Below are positions 34,298 through 43,894 of a stretch of DNA of 64,000 nt, in pieces. The first letter of the stretch is position 1. Each line of letters starts with the position of its first letter. Below the pieces are notes generated by a model, which did no database searches, was not told the origin of the DNA, and saw only the letters and a list, made by a program, of their open reading frames with translations. The position numbers and the translations under genes are program-made. The stretch comes from CAYUVF01 sp964448045 (lineage in GTDB: Bacteria; Bacteroidota; Rhodothermia; Rhodothermales; Salinibacteraceae), in assembly GCA_964448045.1 (NCBI GenBank), contig CAYUVF010000013.1:18669-82668 (forward strand). The letters are read 5' to 3'.

Positions 34298-37200
34298 TCA
34301 GTTAATCGTTTCGGATACGCTGAGGCGGAAGAAGCTCCCGGGACTGGTAAAGAGCGCTGCCGGCTTTTGCGTCCGGAGGTCATACCGGGCGGTAATTGAA
34401 TAGCGGCCCGGCTGGTTGAACCGCCACCGCACCCGGTAGAGGTTGGTCCCGCGAGGCTCAACCTCGGCCTCATCCAGCAGGCGAAACCAGGCCCAGTCGC
34501 CATCATGGCGCTTCGGTCCCATTTCGCCCTCGCGCGTCTGAATCGAGAGCGTCGCGCCACGCGAGCGTCCGGGCCACTCGTATTCGGTCTCGGGCCGGTA
34601 GTTGCCCATGTTGTAGGCCTCTTCTCGGCCATGCACGCGCAGATAGACCTGACTGGCGGCGGGTGCTCCTTCGGTGCGCTCGGGCTGCTCGGGTTGCAGC
34701 TGAAAGGTGACCTGAAGGCTTCCCCCCGTAAACAACCCCTCGGTGATTTGCTCGACGCTTTCGAGCATCCGCGTGGTGGACGGTGATACCTGCAGGCCGC
34801 GCCCTTCCCACGTCCGGGTCCGGCGCCGATCTTCTCGCATGAACGGCTCCAGTCGCTCGCGATAAAAGGTGGCCACCGCGCCGTTCTGGGGATGAAAGAA
34901 GTTCTCGACCGCACTGAGCGACGCTTCCTGTTGGCCCCCGCTGAAAGGATATCGTCCTTCCAGATTTGCTTCAAACGGCCGGTACACTTCCGCGCGCCAG
35001 CGTTCGTTGAGGTGTTGCTGCGCCGCGCTCAGAATGGTCGTCCACGCCTCCAGGATGGGCGCCTCAAAGAGCTTTCGGCGTGCATCGGGATCGAAGCGGC
35101 TCAGTTGGTTGCGGATCATCCGGAGCTCGGTCCCGAGCTCGCCCCCGTTTTCGCTGAGCACCTGCGCAGCGACCTCGGTAGCGCGGGCCCGGTCGTTAAT
35201 CATGCCGTCGAGCAAGGCCCCTACATTTCGAAGCGCCTGCAGCGCATTGGCGAGGCTCGTCGACGCATTACCGCTCTCGGCTTCGTCGGCGCGGAGCTGA
35301 TGGAGCCAGGCCATCCGGCGATCGACCGGATGCATGGCCGCCTCGCCATCGGAGCCTCCCCCTACAGATCCACGCGTCCTGAGCCTCTGGTTGACCTTGG
35401 CCTGCCCACGCCTTTCGACCTCTTCCTGAATCCTGCCCCGCGCCTCATCCAGCATGGATCCGCCAAACGTGGTTTCGCGAGTGACGCGCGCCAGCACGCG
35501 GAGCAGCGGCGAGTCGTACTGTCCGCCCAGCTGCGTATTCAGCACCCGCGAGGTCGCGCGCAGATCGCCCATCGAGCGGTATTCGATCTGGCTAAGGAAG
35601 CGCCGCCAGGTCGCTGCATATTCTTCGAAATAGCGCTCCTGAAGCTGCTCGGTGACCTGCTCCGGGTCACTCAACTCGTCTGAAACTTCTTCAGCCTGCT
35701 GGCCTAACACCCAGTCGCCCTCCCCCGGCGCCTTCGCTTCCTGCTTGAAACGCTCCTGCACGAAGGTGTCCCATCCATCCCGGGTAAAGAAGCCCGACAC
35801 CTGCGGCGTTTCCACAAACAGTGAGGCGCTGCCCTGAACGATGTCGGTCAGTTGGACGGGGCGGAGCATGTCTTCCCCTTCCTGCTTGATGCGCGCATAT
35901 ACGTTCTCAATGGTCGGCCGCTGGTGGATAAGCCGGCGCGTGCGCTCGATCAGCGAAGAGCGCGCTTCAAATGAAGCCACCCGTTGCCCTCCCAATCCGT
36001 TCACAAACGTGGCGATCTGCTGCTCCACCTGTCCCCCGCGCCCTTCGAAACGAGCCGCAGAAAACGGTCCGCCTCCATTGGTCGCCATGGCCACGAGGTG
36101 CTGTGTCAGAAACGAGCGATGGCGCTCTTCGCTCAGGCGACCGGACTCTTCGGAGAGCAGCAGATACGCTTTGAGATGATCACGAAGCGTGCGCCGCCCC
36201 TGATCGGCGAGCGTTTCCCCACTGCCCTGCTGATTCAGCTGACGCTCCAACGCCCGGAACTGGTCGCGCACCAGGGGACGCATCTTTTGATAATAGAGCG
36301 TCCGGGCCGGCTCCAGCACCGTAGCGCCGCGGTAGAGCCCCCACTGCATGAAGGGCGGATTGTCCTCGTACTCCTCCAGTTCGTCAATCTGGGCGCGAAG
36401 TTGATCGAGGTTGTCGAGATCGTCCGGGGTCACCTGCCCGTCCCACTCCACAACCGCTGCCGATTCGGCCGCACCCTCCACCTGATTGAGGTCGATCTGA
36501 CTGCGCACGAGCGCCTGCGAGAGGCCGACGACAAACAGCGCCAGCAGCACGGCCGCCGCCGCGCCGACCCCCCACCGCGTGAGGCGTCCTCGCCGCGCCG
36601 AACTGGAGGTCTGCTCCACCATGTACTGATCGGGGATCACCACATCGGTGAAGACGTCTTTGATGAAATAGCTCTTCTTCTCCATGTCCGGCTCGGAGCC
36701 CCCGTCGATGCCCGAGGCGAAATCGAACTGCTGGGAGATCGACTGGATGACCCGGTCGATGGGCGCGCCTTCCTGCGTGCCGCTGGTGAAGTAAAAGCCC
36801 CGAAACTCCGGGTTCTCCTGATACGGGTTGCGCTGAAACAACTGGTCGACGAAAAGCGAGAGGTTCTCTTTGGCAGAGGCAAACTCCAGCGGAAACACGT
36901 ACACGCGCTGGCGCTCCTCGCGCTTCATCGACCGGCTCAGGCGTTCGGAGCGCGCGTCGGCGAGCGCGTCATAGAGCTGATCGAACTCGTGCTCGAAGAC
37001 GGTGCGCAGGTTGCCCTGCTCGCGCTGCTCCTCGGTAAGGGTGCAGCCCCAGATCTGCTCGCGCTCTTGGCGCGTCATATCGCCAAAGAACTCGACGAAG
37101 CCCTGCAGGAGGTCGCACTTGGTGAAGACCAGATAGACCGGGAAGCGCACGCCGAGGCGCTCCACCAGCTCGCTGATGCGCCGGCGAATGGTGTTGGCGT

Positions 37201-37888
37201 GCCACTCGATCTCGTCGGGCGCGGCGTCGACCAGCTCTTCGATGCTGATCCCCACGATGACACCGTTGACCGGGCGGCGACTCCGATGCTCCTTGAGCAT
37301 GTCGAGGAAGGCATGCCACTCCTCTTCATCCTCGCGCTCGGTCATATAGCGGCCGGCCGTGTCGAGCAGGATCGCCTGATCGGTGAAGAACCAGTCGCAG
37401 TTGCGCGTGCCCCCCACGCCGCGTACGCCGTCGGTACCGACGGGGAAGTTGAGCCCTGAGTTTTTGATGGCTGTCGTCTTTCCGGCCCCCGGCGGACCGA
37501 TAAACATGTACCATGGCAGCGCGTGCAGCGCATTTTTTCCGCGTCGCCCTCGTCCTAACTTCGACTTTTTGAGCTTGGCAATGGCCTCTTCGAGGCGTTC
37601 CTGCAACTCCTCAATCTCGCCCTGTTTATCGGGCCGCGAGCTCATGCGCTGCTGCTCAGCCTGCATCTTGATCGACTGCTCGATCTGCTGAGCGCTGCGG
37701 CTCGCACGCACGAACTCCACAACGATAATCGCTATGCATATCACGAGCAGCCCGATGACGATGAGCAAACGCGTGACCATCGACCACTCCAGCCAGGCGC
37801 CCAGCACGAGCGTCAGAACGATGAGCAGCGCAAAGCCGAAGCCGATCCAGAAATACCGGCTCTTGAAAAAGTTGAGTATCGACTGCAT
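34298..37888 (-). CDS. tssM: T6SS membrane core protein TssM (IcmF)
   Basis: A 1196-residue TssM. Two membrane helices lie at about 12-31 and 38-60, followed by a cytoplasmic NTPase-like domain with Walker A 'GPPGAGKT' (131-138) and 'ILLDTAGRY' (173-181), so the nucleotide site looks intact. A third membrane helix is near 440-462. The long periplasmic part ends in a beta domain ('YRPETEYEWPGRSRGATLSI'). TssM spans the inner membrane and contacts TssJ and TssL. It is 45 bases downstream of tssL. Presence of the full TssJLM set is the main reason to class this system as T6SSi-like. Confidence 0.96.
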   Translation of the reverse strand: MQSILNFFKSRYFWIGFGFALLIVLTLVLGAWLEWSMVTRLLIVIGLLVICIAIIVVEFVRASRSAQQIEQSIKMQAEQQRMSSRPDKQGEIEELQERLEEAIAKLKKSKLGRGRRGKNALHALPWYMFIGPPGAGKTTAIKNSGLNFPVGTDGVRGVGGTRNCDWFFTDQAILLDTAGRYMTEREDEEEWHAFLDMLKEHRSRRPVNGVIVGISIEELVDAAPDEIEWHANTIRRRISELVERLGVRFPVYLVFTKCDLLQGFVEFFGDMTRQEREQIWGCTLTEEQREQGNLRTVFEHEFDQLYDALADARSERLSRSMKREERQRVYVFPLEFASAKENLSLFVDQLFQRNPYQENPEFRGFYFTSGTQEGAPIDRVIQSISQQFDFASGIDGGSEPDMEKKSYFIKDVFTDVVIPDQYMVEQTSSSARRGRLTRWGVGAAAAVLLALFVVGLSQALVRSQIDLNQVEGAAESAAVVEWDGQVTPDDLDNLDQLRAQIDELEEYEDNPPFMQWGLYRGATVLEPARTLYYQKMRPLVRDQFRALERQLNQQGSGETLADQGRRTLRDHLKAYLLLSEESGRLSEERHRSFLTQHLVAMATNGGGPFSAARFEGRGGQVEQQIATFVNGLGGQRVASFEARSSLIERTRRLIHQRPTIENVYARIKQEGEDMLRPVQLTDIVQGSASLFVETPQVSGFFTRDGWDTFVQERFKQEAKAPGEGDWVLGQQAEEVSDELSDPEQVTEQLQERYFEEYAATWRRFLSQIEYRSMGDLRATSRVLNTQLGGQYDSPLLRVLARVTRETTFGGSMLDEARGRIQEEVERRGQAKVNQRLRTRGSVGGGSDGEAAMHPVDRRMAWLHQLRADEAESGNASTSLANALQALRNVGALLDGMINDRARATEVAAQVLSENGGELGTELRMIRNQLSRFDPDARRKLFEAPILEAWTTILSAAQQHLNERWRAEVYRPFEANLEGRYPFSGGQQEASLSAVENFFHPQNGAVATFYRERLEPFMREDRRRTRTWEGRGLQVSPSTTRMLESVEQITEGLFTGGSLQVTFQLQPEQPERTEGAPAASQVYLRVHGREEAYNMGNYRPETEYEWPGRSRGATLSIQTREGEMGPKRHDGDWAWFRLLDEAEVEPRGTNLYRVRWRFNQPGRYSITARYDLRTQKPAALFTSPGSFFRLSVSETIN

Positions 37889-37933
37889 GGCGGTCTCGCG
37901 ATCGTGTTAGAAGGCCCAGAGCTGGAGGCGCCG

Positions 37934-38689
37934 CTACGGCGTCGCTCCGGTCGTTTCCATTTGCTCGATAGCTGCGGCCGTGTCGCCGGCCGTGTCCGTA
38001 ATATAGACGTACATGCCCGTGTAGACGAGCAGCCCGATGAGTACAGCGGCCGCGGCGATGACCCAGGTGGGGAGCTTGCTTTTGACCTCCTGGGCTACCT
38101 GCCCGCGCGGCTGCCCGTGGGGCGCCAGATCTTTCGTCCCCATGCCCGGCAGCCGACTGAGCTCTTCATAGGTCGTCTCGATGATCTCGCGATAACGCTC
38201 CTGCTCGTGCAGCTGGTACTTACCCTTGAAACCGAGCGTCATGCACAGGTAGTACACCTCCAGCGCCTCGGCATTAGCCTTCGGGTTCTGGCGCAGCTGC
38301 TTCAGACGGTCGAAAAACACCTCACCCGCGTCATACTGGTCGTACAGCTCCAACTGGAGCGGCGTGCTCACCCACTCATCCTTCTGCGACCAGTCGGACG
38401 ACAAAATCGTTTCGTCGATGAAGGCAACGAGCGCAAACTTCGCCATCTGAATGTTGTCGGGCGAGACACCCGTGCGCAGTGCCTCGCGCTCGGCGTCATC
38501 GAGCAGATCCTTAATTCGACGACGCAGCACCTCCGCATCGCCGAACTCCTCGGTCGCACGCAGTTGCAGGATCAGTGTAAAGCACGGCGCAAAGATCTCT
38601 GCCAACCGTTTATCGGCCGACTCGTCGAAGAGGACGCCGGTGTCCTGCTCCGCCTGACTACTCTCAGCTACAGCCATGGTCTGTGTCAC
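37934..38689 (-). CDS. tssL: T6SS membrane protein TssL (DotU)
   Basis: A 251-residue DotU-family protein with a cytoplasmic helical domain ('LRRRIKDLLDDAEREALRTG', 'AKFALVAFIDETILSSDW', 'LEVYYLCMTLGFKGKYQ') and one C-terminal membrane helix near 212-234. No peptidoglycan-binding OmpA-like domain is fused at the end, unlike evolved TssL proteins; anchoring would rest on other proteins. It lies between tssK and tssM. Confidence 0.94.
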   Translation of the reverse strand: MTQTMAVAESSQAEQDTGVLFDESADKRLAEIFAPCFTLILQLRATEEFGDAEVLRRRIKDLLDDAEREALRTGVSPDNIQMAKFALVAFIDETILSSDWSQKDEWVSTPLQLELYDQYDAGEVFFDRLKQLRQNPKANAEALEVYYLCMTLGFKGKYQLHEQERYREIIETTYEELSRLPGMGTKDLAPHGQPRGQVAQEVKSKLPTWVIAAAAVLIGLLVYTGMYVYITDTAGDTAAAIEQMETTGATP

Positions 38690-38780
38690 ATCATCTCGTT
38701 CTTAAATAGAAGCACCTGAACCGGCTCTCCGCCTCCCCATCCTTCGCCTTCTCGACTCCTCGTCTCCCCGTTTTCGTGGC
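38690..38780 (-). other. Purine-rich spacer between tssK and tssL
   Basis: The mRNA-sense spacer has an almost pure purine tract interrupted by single C or T (GGGGAGACGAGGAG, GGATGGGGAGGCGGAGAG) right after the tssK stop. Similar tracts follow hcp and tssE. No ORF is present. Confidence 0.35.
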
Positions 38781-40136
38781 TTACGTTGCCGCCATCAGGG
38801 TTACGTCAATGTCGCGGAAGTCGGAGGGCAAGAAGATAGCAATTCCCTCTTCTTCGAGGATCGAATCCCAAAAGGGCCCGCGCTTTTCCAGCTTGAAGTA
38901 CGTGGCCTGGTTGTCGACCGGCATGCCCGTTGGCAGGCGCCGGGTCGCCTCCACGTTGAGCGCCCGCGTGTAACTCTGCAATACGGCGTCGATGGTATCG
39001 GGCGAGGCCACGCGGAGCATGTTGGGCAGCGCGTTAGTGAGTTGCTCCTCGGAGTGACGCTCGCTGCGGGTCGCGAGAAACAGCTGCGCCTGCTCCAGCA
39101 CCTGCTGCTGGACCGAAGCCACCAGCAAACTCTCGCGCTGGCGCTCCAGCCCGATGCGCTGGTAATTGGACGAGGGCGTCGCCTCGCCGAGCATCTGCCG
39201 GAGGATCGTTTCGATCCGGTTGAAAGCCTCGCTGGGCGTGGCATGCTCGTAGGTCGGCAGGTCGCGCGGATACACCGGCGCATTTTCGACGTAGGTGGAC
39301 AGCTGGCCGGCCAGCGCCGCCAGCGTCTGAAACAACCCCTGCGGATGGTGCTGCCCGCCAGCGTGATGCTGGTTTAGCTGCGGGATATACGCGTTAATCG
39401 TGCCCAGCAGGTTGAGCGCCGTGATATCGGAGGGCGAGAGCTCGCGCTGGGAGAAGGCGTTCTCCTTGCGCTCCGACAGCTCATTACTTTTGGTAACGAG
39501 CAACTCCAGCATCTGCCGCGTCATGTCCTTGAGCCGCTCGGAGGCGTTGATAAGCAAGTACGGCGGAAGAAAGCGATCGCTCAGCGCATATCCGCCGCCG
39601 GTGCGCACGACCTCAGCGATGGGCAGTGTGCTGTATCCCTGCTGCGGCTCATTGGCAAAACGCACCTGCACGTTCGTTCGCGCCACCTCCACGGGGCGCT
39701 CGTTGGCACCGGTGTTTTCATCGGGTACGTCCATGCTCTCAGCGATGAAGCGCGTCTCCCGCCGCTGATTGGTGCCCTGCAGCTGCACGTTGCGGCCACT
39801 CGGCCGCTCGGCCGGGATGGCCAAGAGCACGCGGATGGTCTCTTCGGTAGCCGGAAAGTGCTCCTGCACGTTGCGCGCCTCGGGCGCCGGGGTCAACTCC
39901 GGCACGTCGAACACGAGCCCATCCGGCATCACGCCGGTGCCCTCCACGAGCGCGAGCTCGCCATTGGCGAGGCGCTCTTCGTCGATTTCGAGGCGCGACA
40001 GGCCCCACCCCTGCGGGGCAACCGCCCGGAGGCGCGCGTTTAGCACGCCCTCTCGATGCCGGTCCCACTGCTGAAAGTGATGCGGGTCGAGGGTCATGCC
40101 CTCAAACCAGACGACTTTCTTTCGGTCTCGCGCCAT
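38781..40136 (-). CDS. tssK: T6SS baseplate-membrane connector TssK
   Basis: About 451 residues from the ATG at 40136, giving 'MARDRKKVVWFEGM', which matches the family start ('KVxWxEGMxLxPxHFQQ'); the frame is open to an upstream ATG at 40187 and neither start has a clear SD. Motifs: 'TLDPHHFQQWDRH', 'GLSRLEIDEERLANGELAL', 'PPYLLINASERLKDM'. TssK trimers connect the baseplate wedges to the TssL/TssM complex. It follows tssJ by 78 bases. Confidence 0.93.
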   Translation of the reverse strand: MARDRKKVVWFEGMTLDPHHFQQWDRHREGVLNARLRAVAPQGWGLSRLEIDEERLANGELALVEGTGVMPDGLVFDVPELTPAPEARNVQEHFPATEETIRVLLAIPAERPSGRNVQLQGTNQRRETRFIAESMDVPDENTGANERPVEVARTNVQVRFANEPQQGYSTLPIAEVVRTGGGYALSDRFLPPYLLINASERLKDMTRQMLELLVTKSNELSERKENAFSQRELSPSDITALNLLGTINAYIPQLNQHHAGGQHHPQGLFQTLAALAGQLSTYVENAPVYPRDLPTYEHATPSEAFNRIETILRQMLGEATPSSNYQRIGLERQRESLLVASVQQQVLEQAQLFLATRSERHSEEQLTNALPNMLRVASPDTIDAVLQSYTRALNVEATRRLPTGMPVDNQATYFKLEKRGPFWDSILEEEGIAIFLPSDFRDIDVTLMAAT

Positions 40137-40214
40137 GGCGCACACAGATTCTGGATGGTGAATACAAGCAGGTGTCGGCGCCGCCATTCATCCGGGCCGC
40201 GCGCCGCTACGAAG

Positions 40215-40670
40215 CTACCGGCTGACGATTGGCAATCCGCCTCCGCCCTCAACCTCAACCGCAATGCGATTGCTTTCCACAGTAACCGACACGCGATCGC
40301 CCACCTCGTCGATGGGATGGATCGATCGCCACTGCTCACGATCCGGACTGCGCAGATCTGCCGCTACGCCGATGAACGTAGTCTCGTCAGCCAGTTCAAA
40401 CTCGATGGTTTCTGCCCCGTTCGGGAAGAGCGTCACCTTCCGCGGCGGGGTCACCAACTCGTTGCCCAGTGCCCCCTCGTTGTCGCGCCAAAAGGCGGAT
40501 AGCGGCGTGTTCTTAAAATTACTGTCTCCGCTGAGCTCGTATATGCGCACGACAGCTGCGTTGCCGCCGTTGTTCATGTCGGATGCCCCTGTGACCATCA
40601 CTTCGAGCGAGCTCGAGCATCCACTCCATAGAAGCACGCCCAGTAGGAGAACAACAACCTTGAATTTCAT
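40215..40670 (-). CDS. tssJ: T6SS outer-membrane lipoprotein TssJ
   Basis: A 151-residue lipoprotein with a signal peptide and lipobox LWSGC (Cys18). The mature part is a small beta sandwich of TssJ (SciN/VasD) type: 'VRIYELSGDSNFKNTPLSAF' with a polar loop, then 'FIGVAADLRSPDREQWRSI'. Anchored in the outer membrane, it holds the periplasmic end of TssM. The gene lies between tagH and tssK. TssJ is normally missing from the T6SSiii of Bacteroidota. Confidence 0.9.
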   Translation of the reverse strand: MKFKVVVLLLGVLLWSGCSSSLEVMVTGASDMNNGGNAAVVRIYELSGDSNFKNTPLSAFWRDNEGALGNELVTPPRKVTLFPNGAETIEFELADETTFIGVAADLRSPDREQWRSIHPIDEVGDRVSVTVESNRIAVEVEGGGGLPIVSR

Positions 40671-40764
40671 GATCGGTGTGTAGGTTTACTGAGTCGACGC
40701 GTAGATATCTGTCCTTCGGTGACCGGGACCTGATCCGGACTCAAATCTTAGGCTGGCTCCAGTA

Positions 40765-42069
40765 TTATGTATGCGTATCTTTGTCGGATGGCCGGACGGC
40801 CGTCATGCGGGCTAAATACGCTTTAATAAAGGCGGGCCGAAAGATGCGCTGCTCGGCGACCGACCAGTCGCCCATCTGAAGCTCGTTCCACTGTGCCCGG
40901 AGGCGGTCGAGTACGGCCGGGCTCGCCAGCATGGGCACATATTCGTAGAGAGCGCTCTGGTCCATCACCTCGTGCTGGTGCGCATCCGGGTTGAGGCGTT
41001 CCATGAGCTCCTCGGTGCCGTTCATCACGCTGGCCTTGTAGCCGTTGAGCATGGCCACCTGATGTACCGCCAGCGCCTCGGCGGCATCCTCCACGTGATC
41101 CAGCCGGTTCTCGCGCTCGTCGTTCGAGATCGACGGATCCATCAGATGTGCCTTCATCGTCTGCACGTCACCGTCGTAGAGGAACTGCGTCTCGGCCGAT
41201 TGCATGATGGTCTGCCCAATGAACTCGTGCCGGAACTGCCACGGAATCCCGATGATGCGTGAAATCGAAGCGAGCAGCGTGTCGATCACCGTATCTGCAA
41301 CGTCGTCACTCGCCTGCACCGCCGGACCCGACCGGGACCGCTCAGAAGGCAATTCGGAAGAGGGCCCCGATCGAGAAGGAGCGGATTCGCGGGGCGTTTC
41401 CGTTGGCGGCTCGGTTTGGGAGGCTTCTTCCGGCGGCCGGTTCTCGGGAGGCGTTGGAGAGGACGCGCCCGGAGACGACTCGGGCGCACGGGCCGGAGTA
41501 GCGCCTGTGTCATCACCTCGCGGCTGCACGCCGAGCAGCTCCAGCACGCGGTGTACCGCATCGTGCGTGCCCAACTCATCGACGTTGTGAAAGGCCTCCT
41601 TCAGCGCGTCGTCGCGGCGCTGTTGCGACTCGCGCTCGTACGCCTCGATCAACTCATGCAGCGCTTCCAGCAGATGGTCGGCCGGATCCTCGAACGGATT
41701 CGAGAAATCTGCCGCGAACACCGTCTCATCGGCTGCGGGGGCCGTCGTCTCCGCCTCCACCGGCGTAAACTCGACGGCGAACTCGCCGATGCGGAAGACA
41801 TCGCCCGCGCGCAGCTCGTACGGCTCGCCCGCCTCCAACCGCTGATTGCGCAGATACGTGAAGTTTTTACTTCCGCGGTCTACCAGCTGATACGTTTCGC
41901 CCGACTGCCGCACCTCGGCGTGCTTCGAGCTGACGATGCGCTTCGGATCGGGCAGCGTGAGATGGTTATCGCTCCCCCGCCCAATCGTGATACGGTCCTG
42001 CTCGAAGAAATACTCGGAGGGGTCGCCTCCATCGTCTGCTTCGTGGGTAACCCGTAATTTGACCGGCAT
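40765..42069 (-). CDS. tagH: T6SS FHA-domain protein TagH (Fha)
   Basis: A 434-residue protein. Residues about 22-100 are an FHA domain: Arg30 in 'ITIGRGSDNHLTL', 'SSKHAEV' and 'GSKNFTYL'. In the last motif the usual Asn-Gly is replaced by KN, a mild departure. An acidic and Pro/Ser-rich linker (about 185-250) follows. The C-terminal ~170 residues match the T6SS TagH/VasC C-domain ('WQFRHEFIGQTIMQ', 'DQSALYEYVPMLASP', 'FRPAFIKAYLARM'). Fha proteins are the usual phospho-target of PpkA and a docking factor for the apparatus. It is the first T6SS gene in transcription order, 199 bases below the MATE gene. Confidence 0.9.
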   Translation of the reverse strand: MPVKLRVTHEADDGGDPSEYFFEQDRITIGRGSDNHLTLPDPKRIVSSKHAEVRQSGETYQLVDRGSKNFTYLRNQRLEAGEPYELRAGDVFRIGEFAVEFTPVEAETTAPAADETVFAADFSNPFEDPADHLLEALHELIEAYERESQQRRDDALKEAFHNVDELGTHDAVHRVLELLGVQPRGDDTGATPARAPESSPGASSPTPPENRPPEEASQTEPPTETPRESAPSRSGPSSELPSERSRSGPAVQASDDVADTVIDTLLASISRIIGIPWQFRHEFIGQTIMQSAETQFLYDGDVQTMKAHLMDPSISNDERENRLDHVEDAAEALAVHQVAMLNGYKASVMNGTEELMERLNPDAHQHEVMDQSALYEYVPMLASPAVLDRLRAQWNELQMGDWSVAEQRIFRPAFIKAYLARMTAVRPSDKDTHT

Positions 42070-42268
42070 AACTCCTGCGCCTGCGCTTGATGAGAAAAAT
42101 GGACGGAGCGGCCCTCGATAGACCGGTCGCCTCGGCGGTTTCCGCGGCCGGATGGCCCGGCCCGTTGTGAAGAAGGTATGATGGAGGGGTGATGTAAATC
42201 AAGAAGAATCGGCTCCTTCCCGATACGCCACACGCCGCTCCCTGCCCAATGCTGCATTCATCCGCCCG

Positions 42269-43669
42269 TCAGCCGTCCTGTTTAGCAGAGGGATCCGGCG
42301 CGTTGGGCGAGGTAGCAGGCTGCGCAGCGGGGCGGGTAAGCCGCGCGGCGCGCCACCGGAAGCGCCAGAGCAGGAGCACCGCCGCTGCGGCCAAGCCCAC
42401 CACGAGTCCCCACCAGAGCCCGCGGGCACCTCCCCCCCACTGCAACCCGACGAGGTAGCCCGTCGTGAGACCGACCCCCCAGTACGTCACCAGGGCGATG
42501 CCCATGGGCACGCGCGTGTCCTTAAGGCCGCGCAGCGATCCCGAGGCGGCCACCTGCACGCCGTCGAAGACCTGAAAGACCGCCGCAATGCCCAGCAACG
42601 CCACCGCCAGTTCGACGACCGGGGCGTTTGCGGGCGCTCCGGTATCGAGGTACAGCGCTACGATAAATTCCGGGACGGTCCAGAATAACACGGCCGCCCC
42701 CACCATGAAGGCCGAAGCAATCGCCACAGCAGCATAGCCCGCGCGGCGCACGCCCTCGACATCGCCGCGCCCGGCCGCCTGCCCCACCCGCACCGATCCG
42801 GCGATGCCCACGCCCAGCGGCACCATAAACGTGAATGCCGCGCACTGCAGCGCCACCTGATGCGCCGCCAGCGGCGTCGCCCCCAGCGTGCCCACCAGCA
42901 GCGCCGTGATCATGAACAGCCCCGCCTCGATGCCCGACGAAATGCCCATCGGCCATCCGATGCGCACCAGCTCGCGAAAGGTCGCCCCATCGGGCGTGCG
43001 CAACTGAGCGAAGATGCGATACTGCGCGAACGGCTCGATGCGCATAACGAACAACGCCAGCGCGCCGAACAAAAACCAGAGGACGAGAGTGCTGGCCCAC
43101 CCGGTGCCCACCAGGCCCATCGCCGGAATGCCCCACGCGCCGAACATGAGCGCGTAGTTGGCGAGCACGTTGAGCCCGACGCCCACGAAGGTGATGATCG
43201 TCACCGGCAGCGGACGCGAGAGCCCCTCGACGAAGCTGCGCAGCGCCATAAACCAGAGCGCCGGCAAAAAGCCCCAAATGATGGCTCGTAGATAGCCCTG
43301 CGCCTGCGCCACGGCAGTTTCAGCCTGTCCCAACAGGTGCAAGAGCGGACCCACGTTCCACAGCAGCACCATCGCCGGAATCGCCAGCACGACACCCATC
43401 CACAGCCCCTGCCGCACGCTCCGCTCGATGGGCGCGCGATCGCCGGCGCCGTAGGCCTGCGACACCATCGGCCCAACGGCCTGCACCACGCCGAGGCATA
43501 CGATCAGCACGAAGAAAAACGTTGAGTTGCCCAGCGCCACTCCCGCGAGCGCTTCGGGGCCGAGGCGTCCCACCATGAGGGTATCGACGAAGCCCATCGA
43601 GATCTGCGCCACCTGCGCGGCCACGACGGGCCCGGCCAACCGCAATGTTTTTCGGATTTCTTGAAGCAT
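42269..43669 (-). CDS. MATE-family multidrug/sodium antiporter
   Basis: A 466-residue integral membrane protein of the MATE (NorM/DinF) family with about 12 hydrophobic helices. Family signatures include 'GPVVAAQVAQISMGFVDTLM' at the start, 'ALAGVALGNSTFF', 'YGAGDR' and in the second half 'LAAHQVALQCAAF' and 'VRVGQAAGRGD'. It exports cationic compounds using an H+ or Na+ gradient. It points away from accA, with a shared 225-base divergent region, and sits upstream of the T6SS island on the same strand. Confidence 0.93.
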   Translation of the reverse strand: MLQEIRKTLRLAGPVVAAQVAQISMGFVDTLMVGRLGPEALAGVALGNSTFFFVLIVCLGVVQAVGPMVSQAYGAGDRAPIERSVRQGLWMGVVLAIPAMVLLWNVGPLLHLLGQAETAVAQAQGYLRAIIWGFLPALWFMALRSFVEGLSRPLPVTIITFVGVGLNVLANYALMFGAWGIPAMGLVGTGWASTLVLWFLFGALALFVMRIEPFAQYRIFAQLRTPDGATFRELVRIGWPMGISSGIEAGLFMITALLVGTLGATPLAAHQVALQCAAFTFMVPLGVGIAGSVRVGQAAGRGDVEGVRRAGYAAVAIASAFMVGAAVLFWTVPEFIVALYLDTGAPANAPVVELAVALLGIAAVFQVFDGVQVAASGSLRGLKDTRVPMGIALVTYWGVGLTTGYLVGLQWGGGARGLWWGLVVGLAAAAVLLLWRFRWRAARLTRPAAQPATSPNAPDPSAKQDG

Positions 43670-43894
43670 CTGCGCAGAACAATCGAATCAGGAGAGCGGG
43701 GGGCTGATTAACAGCGCGGCCCGTTCAACCTCCGGTCTGCTCGTTCGATCCGTGCCGGAACTGGACGTGCCTTCACCGATTGGACAGGGCTGCTGTGCTC
43801 CCGCGTTGCAGTTGGCTGCGCGCATGTCCATCTTTAACCGTCGGTCCGCCACCGCGGGCAGTTTCCCACGGAAGCACCTACCTTGCCATCCGCC

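Noticed and set aside
42070..42268. Terminator between the MATE gene and tagH
   Set aside because: GC-rich inverted segments exist (GGCCGG/CCGGCC) but without a T run or a clear single stem, so no call was made.
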